The position numbers and the translations under genes were made by a program. DNA of 64,000 nucleotides, taken from assembly GCF_003031265.1 (NCBI RefSeq), contig NZ_CP019966.1, positions 4,278,001-4,342,000 of the forward strand. The letters are read 5' to 3'. This DNA comes from Rhodopseudomonas palustris. GTDB lineage: Bacteria; Pseudomonadota; Alphaproteobacteria; Rhizobiales; Xanthobacteraceae. Each line of letters starts with the position of its first letter. Position 1 is the stretch's first letter. Shown piece by piece: positions 26,056 to 32,742 of this stretch. The notes below the pieces were generated by a model. It made no database searches and had not been told where the DNA came from. It worked only from the letters and a program-made list of their open reading frames with translations.

Positions 26056-27108
26056 TCAAAACGGTCCTGAGAACCAGGTGCCCGGCACGTCGTGCGGGAA
26101 GGTGCGCTGGGCGACCAGAGAGGCGGTTTCGACGTCGCGGCCGAGCATCCGGCCGACGGCGTCGGCGATGTGCTCGGCGCGGACGTGATAATTCTTGGTC
26201 AGCGCCGGGCTGGTCGCTTCCGGCACGTCGGGTGCGGCGAGGCGCTGCGGCGCGCTCTTGAGGCTGGCGAAGTGATCGGTGGCGATCCGCGCCACGATCT
26301 CGCCGGCGACGCCCCCGGTCAGATGCCCACTGTCGAGCGCAAGCAGCCGCCCGGTCTTCTGCACCGAGGTGATCACTGTGGGCCAGTCCAGCGGACGAAT
26401 GCTGCGAAGGTCGATCAGATCACAAGCGATGCCCTGCGCGGCGAGATGATCGACGGCGTGCAGCGCCTCCACCGTCATGTAGCTCATTGCCACGATGGTC
26501 ACCGCATCGCCGCTTCGGACCACGCGCGCCTTGCCCAAAGGCTCGCGGACATCGCCCGCCGGGACCTCGCCCTTCATATTGTGCAGCCAACGATGCTCCA
26601 GGAAGATCACCGGATCGTCGTCGAAGATTGCCCCGAGCAGCAGCGTCTTGGCGTCCTCGGCGGTGGTCGGCATCACCACCTTCAGACCGGGAATATGCGC
26701 GAACCAGGATTGCAGGCTCTGCGAATGCGTCGGCCCCTGGCCCCAGCCGCGGCCGATGATCATCCGGATGGTGATCGGCACGCCGCGCTTGCCGCCGAAC
26801 ATGAAGCGCCATTTGGCAGCATTGTTGACGAGCTGATCGAGCGACAGCAGCGCGAAGTCGAGCCGCTGATGCGTCAGCACCGGCCGCATGCCGTTCAGCG
26901 CGGCGCCGATCGCAAAACCGGTCATCGCTGCTTCCGACGTCGGCATATCGAACACGCGATCCGGTCCGAACTGCTTATGCAGATCGAGCGTAGTGCCGAA
27001 CACGCCCTTGGGATCATCCGTGCCGAGACCGAAGCAGATCACGTCGTCATCGGCCGCAAGCGCTGTGGCGAGCCCATCCCTGATGGCGGCGGCGAAGCTG
27101 GTTGCCAT
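26056..27108 (-). CDS. 2-oxoacid dehydrogenase E1 beta-like (transketolase-type) subunit
   Basis: The 350-aa protein has the pyrimidine-binding transketolase domain and C-terminal domain of E1-beta subunits (PdhB/AcoB type): FDMPTSEAAMTGFAIGAALN, TIRMIIGRGWGQGPTHSQ, GLKVVMPTTAEDAKTLLLGA and PAGDVREPLGKARVVRSG. The catalytic glutamate of the family corresponds to the Glu in TSEAAM. It pairs with the E1-alpha gene 11 bp upstream. There is no E2 or lipoyl gene nearby, so the pair probably transfers a two-carbon unit to a sugar rather than to CoA. Confidence 0.82.
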   Translation of the reverse strand: MATSFAAAIRDGLATALAADDDVICFGLGTDDPKGVFGTTLDLHKQFGPDRVFDMPTSEAAMTGFAIGAALNGMRPVLTHQRLDFALLSLDQLVNNAAKWRFMFGGKRGVPITIRMIIGRGWGQGPTHSQSLQSWFAHIPGLKVVMPTTAEDAKTLLLGAIFDDDPVIFLEHRWLHNMKGEVPAGDVREPLGKARVVRSGDAVTIVAMSYMTVEALHAVDHLAAQGIACDLIDLRSIRPLDWPTVITSVQKTGRLLALDSGHLTGGVAGEIVARIATDHFASLKSAPQRLAAPDVPEATSPALTKNYHVRAEHIADAVGRMLGRDVETASLVAQRTFPHDVPGTWFSGPF

Positions 27109-27119
27109 TCCGCCCTCCC

Positions 27120-28097
27120 CTAGCCTGCTGCCGACGCATAGACGTCGGTGAAGGCGTCTTCGGGCGGCGGGAACGGCGAACTTTCTGCGAAGGCGAACGC
27201 CTCCTCAATCTCGGCATCGATTTCGGCCTGCATATCGGCCACATCGGCGTCGGTCACGATGGCTTCGGTGATCAGCGCGCGCTGCAGCGCCAGCACCGGA
27301 TCGCGCAGCTTCCACGCCTCGTATTCAGCCACCGAGCGATAGCCGAGGTCGTTGTCGTACATCGGGCCGCAATGCTCGCGCCAGCGATAGGTCTCGAACT
27401 CGTAGAACCGCGGCCCCTCGCCGCCCCGGATCGCCGCCACGCCTTCGCTCAGCGCCGCATACACCGCGCGCGCATCATTGCCGTCGCCGTGATGCGTCTC
27501 GAGGCCGAAGCCGGCGACCAGCTCGTACAGCTTGCGGCCGGGCGGCTGCCGCACCGACAGCGGCGAATACACCGAGTAGCCATTGTTCTCGCACAGGAAC
27601 AGCACGGGGAGCTGTTTCACTACCGCGAAGTTCACCGACTCGAAGAACACGCCGGTCTCCGGCACCGCGTCGCCAAGGAACACACAGGAAATCTGACCGG
27701 TGTTGTTCAGCTTCATCGGATAGGACAGCCCGACGCCGACCGGCACCGTGCCGCCGACGATCGCAGTCGAGCCCATGAAGCCGACGCTCTCGTCGACCAG
27801 ATGCATCGAGCCGCCCTTGCCGCGGGCGCAGCCGGTGACCTTGCCGTAGATCTCGGCGATCATCGCTTTCAGTCTGCCGCCCTTGGCGAGATAATGCGCG
27901 TGGGCGCGATGGCCGCTCACCGCGAGATCGGTCGGCCTCAGCGCCGCGCCTGCCGCCGCGGCAACCGCTTCCTGCCCCACCGACAGATGCGTTGGGCAGC
28001 GCATCTTCTGCTCGCCGTAACGCGCCGCGATGGTCTCCTCCACGCTGCGGATCCGCAGCATGTCGAACAGCAGGCGGCGCGAAGTCTCGGGGTTCAT
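27120..28097 (-). CDS. 2-oxoacid dehydrogenase E1 alpha-like ThDP-binding subunit
   Basis: The 325-aa protein has the E1-alpha fold: MLRIRSVEETIAARYGEQKM, the HLSVGQEAV helix, GHRAHAHYLAKGG, RGKGGSMHLVDESVGFMGST, and the ThDP-Mg motif beginning GDAVPETGVFFESVNFA and ending in CENN. It forms a heterotetramer with the beta subunit encoded next. A phosphorylation-loop equivalent is not obvious. The ATG at 28097 overlaps the methyltransferase stop by 4 bp. Known E1 alpha/beta pairs in antibiotic clusters attach two-carbon branches to sugars; the same role here is a hypothesis. Confidence 0.83.
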   Translation of the reverse strand: MNPETSRRLLFDMLRIRSVEETIAARYGEQKMRCPTHLSVGQEAVAAAAGAALRPTDLAVSGHRAHAHYLAKGGRLKAMIAEIYGKVTGCARGKGGSMHLVDESVGFMGSTAIVGGTVPVGVGLSYPMKLNNTGQISCVFLGDAVPETGVFFESVNFAVVKQLPVLFLCENNGYSVYSPLSVRQPPGRKLYELVAGFGLETHHGDGNDARAVYAALSEGVAAIRGGEGPRFYEFETYRWREHCGPMYDNDLGYRSVAEYEAWKLRDPVLALQRALITEAIVTDADVADMQAEIDAEIEEAFAFAESSPFPPPEDAFTDVYASAAG

Positions 28098-28753
28098 GGG
28101 ATGAACCAGTAGTAATCGCCGGTGTAGCCAATCTCGGCGAAGAATGCCTTCCACTCGTCGACATGCATGATGGTCTGCGCGGTCAGGTTCCACGCCATCA
28201 TCCGACGTTTCTCTTCGTCGTCGCGATAGGCATCCACCGTGATGAACGCACCCTTGCGCGCCACCCGCTCGATCTCGCGCAGCGCGATGGCGCAGTCATC
28301 ACGAACGAGGTTGTGCACGGTGTTGATCGAGATCACCACGTCGAACGACTTGTCGGCAAACGGCAGCTTCGTCGCGCTGGCGACGCTGACATGCGGCTTC
28401 ATATCGTCGATCGCGTGCTCGATCGCGTAATCCGAGACGTCGACGCCCTTCACGGTGATGCCGGGGATCAGCTCAGCCATATCGTGCAGCATGAAGCCCT
28501 TGGCGCAGCCGACATCGAGCACTGAAGATGACGCCGACAGGCCGAAGTGCTGCTGGAAGGTCGGAATCACCGGCTGCCAGAACCGGGACATGTAGTTGAA
28601 GCCGCCGTAGCCGTGGCGGCGGTCGCCGTCGAAGAACTCCTTGCCGAAGCGCCGAGCAATCGCGCGATCCTCTTCCGATTTGGTCTGGCCGCGCTCGTCG
28701 ACATTGCGCTTGGTGCGCGGATAGTTGACGAGCAGATCGATTTCCTGACCCAT
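28094..28753 (-). CDS. class I SAM-dependent methyltransferase
   Basis: The 219-aa protein starts MGQEIDLLVNYPRTKRN and has the SAM-binding motif SVLDVGCAKGFMLHDMAELI (about residues 88-107), an acidic motif II (VKGVDVSDYAI) and motif IV (SFDVVISINTVHNL). It is a methyltransferase-11-like enzyme, probably adding an O- or N-methyl group to the sugar made by this operon. It sits 8 bp after the upstream epimerase-family gene and overlaps the E1-alpha start. The acceptor is unknown. Confidence 0.8.
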   Translation of the reverse strand: MGQEIDLLVNYPRTKRNVDERGQTKSEEDRAIARRFGKEFFDGDRRHGYGGFNYMSRFWQPVIPTFQQHFGLSASSSVLDVGCAKGFMLHDMAELIPGITVKGVDVSDYAIEHAIDDMKPHVSVASATKLPFADKSFDVVISINTVHNLVRDDCAIALREIERVARKGAFITVDAYRDDEEKRRMMAWNLTAQTIMHVDEWKAFFAEIGYTGDYYWFIP

Positions 28754-28761
28754 TGCGGTCC

Positions 28762-29799
28762 TCAAGGCTTGTGCGCGTAGTCGAACGGCTGGCTCTTCAG
28801 GTCCTCGAACCAGCGATTGATCCAGGCGATCGTCTGCTCGATGCCCTGCTCCAGCGTGATCTGGTCGCTCCAGCCCAGCTCGCTGCGCAGCTTGCTGCTG
28901 TCGAGCTTGTAGGCGGCGTCCTTGCCGAGCCGCTCTCCAACGATCTCGACCTGATCCTCGAACCGTACCCCCATCATCGCGCAGATCATTTCGACCAGCG
29001 CGCGGATGGTGACGATGCGGTCCGTGGAGATGTGATAGCTGTCGCCGAGCTTGCCGTTGCAAGCGATCCGGCGGGTCGCGTCCGCCACATCGGCGGCATG
29101 GATGAACGAGCGCTCCGAGGTACCGCCGCCGTGCAGCTGCAGCTTGCGGCCGAGCTTGATGAACAGGATGGTGCGCGGCACGATCCGGTACAGGCGCTGC
29201 CCCGGCCCATAGACATTGGCCGCGCGGGTGAACAGCACCGGAAAGCCGTAGGCGCGGAAGTACGAACGCAGGCTCATGTCGCCGGCCGCACGCGACACCG
29301 CATAGGGCGTCGACGGATCGAACACCGCGTCCTCGGTCAGCGTGCCGGTGGCGTTACCGTAGACTTCCGGCGTGGTGACATGGACGTAGCGCTCGAGGAA
29401 ATCGCAAGTCCGCAGGCGTTCGTGCAGCCGGACCGTCGACACCACATTGGTCATGAACCAATGGTCCGGGTTGGCCCAGCTCTCGCCGACCATGCTTTGG
29501 GCTGCAAAATTGATGATGCAGGGAAAACGCTCGGCGGTCACCAGCTGCATGATCGCATCGAGATCGTGGTTGAGGTCGAGCTTGCGAAAGCGGAAGCGAT
29601 CGGCCTTCTTCCAACGATACGGCAGAAACGCAGGATGCGGCTCGTCGGAGCGGCTGATGCCGACGACGTCGGCGCCCTGATCGAGCAAATAGCTGACCAT
29701 CGAGGCGCCGGTGAACGAGTTCGAACCGATCACCAGATATTTGTCGAAGCCCGCGCGGGCCATCGCACACGGCGCGGACGCGGGAACGATTCCGGTCAC
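28762..29799 (-). CDS. NAD-dependent epimerase/dehydratase-family enzyme with altered active site
   Basis: The 345-aa extended-SDR protein resembles dTDP/CDP-glucose 4,6-dehydratases: KYLVIGSNSFTGASMVSYLL, INFAAQSMVGESWANPDHWF, VTTPEVYGNATGTLTED, RAANVYGPGQRLYRIVPRTI and GGGTSERSFIHAADVADATR. Two key positions differ. The TDE triad segment reads TPE, and the catalytic YxxxK reads YAVSR, so the lysine is replaced by arginine. The nucleotide-binding motif is GSNSFTG rather than GxxGxxG. It may be an active subfamily with a different reaction. It overlaps the upstream gene by 4 bp. Confidence 0.8.
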   Translation of the reverse strand: MTGIVPASAPCAMARAGFDKYLVIGSNSFTGASMVSYLLDQGADVVGISRSDEPHPAFLPYRWKKADRFRFRKLDLNHDLDAIMQLVTAERFPCIINFAAQSMVGESWANPDHWFMTNVVSTVRLHERLRTCDFLERYVHVTTPEVYGNATGTLTEDAVFDPSTPYAVSRAAGDMSLRSYFRAYGFPVLFTRAANVYGPGQRLYRIVPRTILFIKLGRKLQLHGGGTSERSFIHAADVADATRRIACNGKLGDSYHISTDRIVTIRALVEMICAMMGVRFEDQVEIVGERLGKDAAYKLDSSKLRSELGWSDQITLEQGIEQTIAWINRWFEDLKSQPFDYAHKP

Positions 29800-30734
29800 G
29801 CTTGCAGGCTCCGCTGCATCCAGCGCAGGTTGTAGTGACGATCCTCGTTCTTCAATTCGCCACGCTGGAACTTGACGATGATCTCGCGGATCGCATCATT
29901 CACCGTCTTCTTCGGCTTGAAGCCGGTCGCCAGCAGCTTGTCGGAGTTGATCCGGTAGGACCGCGGATCGTTCGAGGCAGTGACGGTGATCTTGGTCGGC
30001 ACCTGCGCGTCGACCATCTTGGCGATGTCCAGGATCGAGATGTTCTCGAAGCCGGCATTGTAGATGCCGCGCAGCTCGGGCCGATCGAGCAGCATCAGAT
30101 ACAAATCGGTGATGTCGTCGATGTGGATGTTGGGGCGAACCTGATTGCCGCCGAACACGGTGATCTCGCCGTTGGTCAGCGCCTGCATGGTCAGCATGTT
30201 GACCGAGACGTCGAGCCGCATCCGCGGCGATGGCCCGCACACCGTTGCCGGGCGCACGATCTGCACCGCCATGTCGCCGGCGTAGCTCAGCATCACCCGC
30301 TCGGCCACCATCTTGGTTTTGTTGTATTCGGAGATCGGCTCCAGCGTCAGGTCCTCGGTGACCTGTTCTTCGTCCTTGATGCCGTAGACGCTGCCGGACG
30401 ACGCATAGACGAAGCGCTGGATGCCGGCGCGGGCGGCACGGTCGGCGAGCTGCATGGTGGCGAGCGCGCTGATCTCCCAGGTCAGCTTCGGATCGAGATC
30501 GCCGCACGGATCGTTGGCGACCGAAGCCAGATGCACGATCGCGTCGATCCCGGAGAGGTCGATCGAGCTGGTATCGCGAACGTCGCCGCGCACTACGGTG
30601 AGCGCGGGATGCGGCGGCAGATCGTTGCCGAACCACATGATGTCGAACGCCACCACCTCATCGCCGCGTGCGAGCAGTTTGGGCACCAGTGTGGTTCCGA
30701 CGTAGCCGCAGGCGCCGGTCACCAGGATCTTCAT
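29796..30734 (-). CDS. NAD-dependent sugar-nucleotide epimerase/dehydratase
   Basis: The 312-aa extended SDR has an intact NAD motif (MKILVTGACGYVGTTLVPKL), an acidic cofactor turn (VVAFDIMWFG), the Ser of VYASSGSVYG, the YNKTK catalytic pair and the substrate loop GNQVRPNIHIDDITDLYLML. It likely epimerises or dehydrates an NDP-hexose or NDP-heptose. It is the first gene of the tightly packed ten-gene run ending at 19793, in which five of the nine junctions overlap by 3-4 bp. The 141-bp gap upstream probably holds the promoter. Confidence 0.85.
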   Translation of the reverse strand: MKILVTGACGYVGTTLVPKLLARGDEVVAFDIMWFGNDLPPHPALTVVRGDVRDTSSIDLSGIDAIVHLASVANDPCGDLDPKLTWEISALATMQLADRAARAGIQRFVYASSGSVYGIKDEEQVTEDLTLEPISEYNKTKMVAERVMLSYAGDMAVQIVRPATVCGPSPRMRLDVSVNMLTMQALTNGEITVFGGNQVRPNIHIDDITDLYLMLLDRPELRGIYNAGFENISILDIAKMVDAQVPTKITVTASNDPRSYRINSDKLLATGFKPKKTVNDAIREIIVKFQRGELKNEDRHYNLRWMQRSLQA

Positions 30735-30875
30735 CGTGTCATTCCTACTGATAAGCCAGTCCCACGGCGCGCCAGAGCACGGCGCCGACGAATCACTGCA
30801 AGTCTGAATGCAAGAGATACACGCATTTTTGCACGCCCTGATAGGGCCGCGCGAATCGTCGCTCGCCTGGTCCGG

Positions 30876-31544
30876 TCAGCCGGCCGCCGGCAGCGGCACG
30901 CGCTGGCCGCAGGCGAAATCGAGGATGGCATGGCAGATCGTCAGATGGCCGAGCTCGACAAATCCATATTGATCGGAGGCCAGATAGAAATTGATGTCGC
31001 CTTCGCGGCGCAGCGGATTGTCGGCCGAAAACCCGCTCAAGGTGATCACCCGGCAGCCGCGCGCACGGGCCGCAGCGACGGCGTTGAGAATATTCGGCGA
31101 GCGACCGGACGAGGAGATCGCGATCAACAGGTCACCCTCCTGCGCGAACAGCTCGATCTGCTTTGCGAAGACCTGCTCGTAGCCGTAGTCGTTGCCGAGA
31201 CAGGTCAGCATCGCACCGTCATTGAGACAGAGCGCGCGCATGCCGCCATTCTTGGAATAGTCGGTGGCCATATGGCTGGCGATCGCGGCGCTGCCTCCGT
31301 TGCCGATGAACATCAGCTTGCGGCCGTCGGCATGGACTTCGCGGGCCCAGGCAATCACCAGCGAGGCGGCGACTTCCTGCGCGAACGGCCGGCCCTCACA
31401 ATCGGAGGCCTGCGCAGCAGCAAGGGTAGCCCGGAGGTGGTCGTAATAGCCGAGCATCTGCCGTTTCGACAGCAGCTGCGTCGCGGCGACATCCTCAGGG
31501 ACGTCGTCGGGAATGGGGGCGGTGCTGTTACGCGACTGCGTCAT
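30876..31544 (-). CDS. SIS-domain phosphosugar isomerase, GmhA-like
   Basis: The 222-aa protein has a SIS domain with the GmhA-like phosphate-binding motif FIGNGGSAAIASHMATDY and a second Ser-rich motif DLLIAISSSGRSPNILNAV. GmhA turns sedoheptulose-7-phosphate into D-glycero-heptose-7-phosphate, the entry to NDP-heptoses. GAGGACG lies 4 nt before the ATG at 31544, which is favoured over an ATG five codons earlier. With the HldE-like and nucleotidyltransferase genes it completes a plausible heptose activation route. Confidence 0.8.
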   Translation of the reverse strand: MTQSRNSTAPIPDDVPEDVAATQLLSKRQMLGYYDHLRATLAAAQASDCEGRPFAQEVAASLVIAWAREVHADGRKLMFIGNGGSAAIASHMATDYSKNGGMRALCLNDGAMLTCLGNDYGYEQVFAKQIELFAQEGDLLIAISSSGRSPNILNAVAAARARGCRVITLSGFSADNPLRREGDINFYLASDQYGFVELGHLTICHAILDFACGQRVPLPAAG

Positions 31545-31588
31545 CGGCGTCCTCGGCATTCCGAGCCATCACGGTTGCGCGTGATTCG

Positions 31589-31603
31589 TTAGCAATGTGT
31601 AAA
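31589..31603. promoter_or_regulatory. possible CtrA-like box upstream of the GmhA-like gene
   Basis: TTAGCAATGTGTAAA resembles TTAA-N7-TTAA with two mismatches. Read on the other strand it matches the flgI-region site at 13 of 16 positions. It lies 45 bp before the isomerase start. Weak on its own; noted because of its likeness to the sites at 10651 and 17330. Confidence 0.3.
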
Positions 31604-31666
31604 TCATGACCGGCCGCGGCGTCCGGAGCCAATCGCCTCGGAATACTACCTGGCCATTGCGTGAGG

Positions 31667-32587
31667 TCATGACGGTGGCAGCTCCGGGATCGCATCCTTG
31701 GCGGTGAGGAACGCACTGCCCTGCTTGTAGGAGGTCGGCAGGTCGGTCAGCGTCTCCGCCCGGCGCCAGCCGGTCTTTTGGGTGAACAGTTTCACGCCCG
31801 CGCCGCGCGCATAGTCGAAGATCGCCGCGGCGTTGGCGTCGCTGCCGATCTCGAGCATGACGTCGATCGTCGCCCAGCGCTCGCGCGGCAGCGAGGTGAT
31901 GATCACCGCCTCGTGGCCTTCGGCGTCGATCTTGGCGAAGTCGACCTTTGCGGCGATGTCATCGAAAGCGGCGAGCCGCACCTTGAAGCGGTCGATCTCG
32001 CCATAGGGATCGAGCTTCGCGCCGGCGATGTGGCTGCCGGTGGTGTTGCCGCGCAGCCGGAGGAATTCCGCTTCCCCCGCCTGCGCCGACACCGCCGCCT
32101 CATTGACATGAACGGTGGTGACGCCGTTGGCACGCATATTGGCCTGGAATAGCGCGATGTGTTCGGGGTCCGGCTCGTAGGTTTCGACCGCAAAGCCGCA
32201 GCGCGCCATCACCAGGCTGTGCAGGCCGATATTGCCGCCGATGTCGGCAACGCGCCGATAGCGACCGCGGTTCTGCCAGTAGAACGAAAACAGGATCAGC
32301 TCGTCGAGCCCGAACAGGTCGAGCGAGTCCACCGCTCCCATTCGATGATACGGAAAGCTGATCGGTCCGAAAGGCCCGAACGGCACGTCAGTGCCGCCGC
32401 GGGCGAACAGCGCCACCACCGCGCTGCGCGCGGCCGAGGCCAGCGCCGTATAGGCGGCCCCGCCCGGCGCGTGATGCCGCGCCAGCTCGGGTAGAGCAGT
32501 GATGATGTCAGCGAGGATCCGGTCGGGGCCCGGCGCATGTGGCACCGGCGCAGCACTGGAATCGGCCCTCGGAGCGGTATCGGTCAT
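31667..32587 (-). CDS. FkbM-family methyltransferase
   Basis: The 306-aa protein has the FkbM-type SAM domain: RVADIGGNIGLHSLVMARCG (about residues 120-139), VETYEPDPEHIALFQANMRA, VDFAKIDAEGHEAVIITSLP and DVMLEIGS. FkbM enzymes O-methylate sugars and other small molecules and are common in glycan clusters. The ATG at 32587 is chosen because the frame further upstream has no family match. It lies between the isomerase and the second flagellin on the same strand, so it belongs to the glycosylation island. Confidence 0.83.
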   Translation of the reverse strand: MTDTAPRADSSAAPVPHAPGPDRILADIITALPELARHHAPGGAAYTALASAARSAVVALFARGGTDVPFGPFGPISFPYHRMGAVDSLDLFGLDELILFSFYWQNRGRYRRVADIGGNIGLHSLVMARCGFAVETYEPDPEHIALFQANMRANGVTTVHVNEAAVSAQAGEAEFLRLRGNTTGSHIAGAKLDPYGEIDRFKVRLAAFDDIAAKVDFAKIDAEGHEAVIITSLPRERWATIDVMLEIGSDANAAAIFDYARGAGVKLFTQKTGWRRAETLTDLPTSYKQGSAFLTAKDAIPELPPS

Positions 32588-32680
32588 GCAACGGCGCCGT
32601 TGAAAAAGATGAGCCCGAATCACCTGCACCTTACTGCATCCCTGCCCGCAACACGAACCTCGGGACGGCGGCAGCCGGGG

Positions 32681-32714
32681 CAGAAAGAAAGGCGGCGGGG
32701 TCTCCCCCGCCGCC
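32681..32714 (-). terminator. rho-independent terminator after flagellin 2
   Basis: A 10-bp perfect GC stem (32691-32700 with 32705-32714) with a TCTC loop is followed, in the direction of flagellin transcription, by TTTCTTTCTG. It lies 29 bp beyond the flagellin stop and should isolate the flagellin transcript from the FkbM gene. Confidence 0.85.
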
Positions 32715-32742
32715 CTCAGTCGTTCGATCAGCTACGCGGCGA

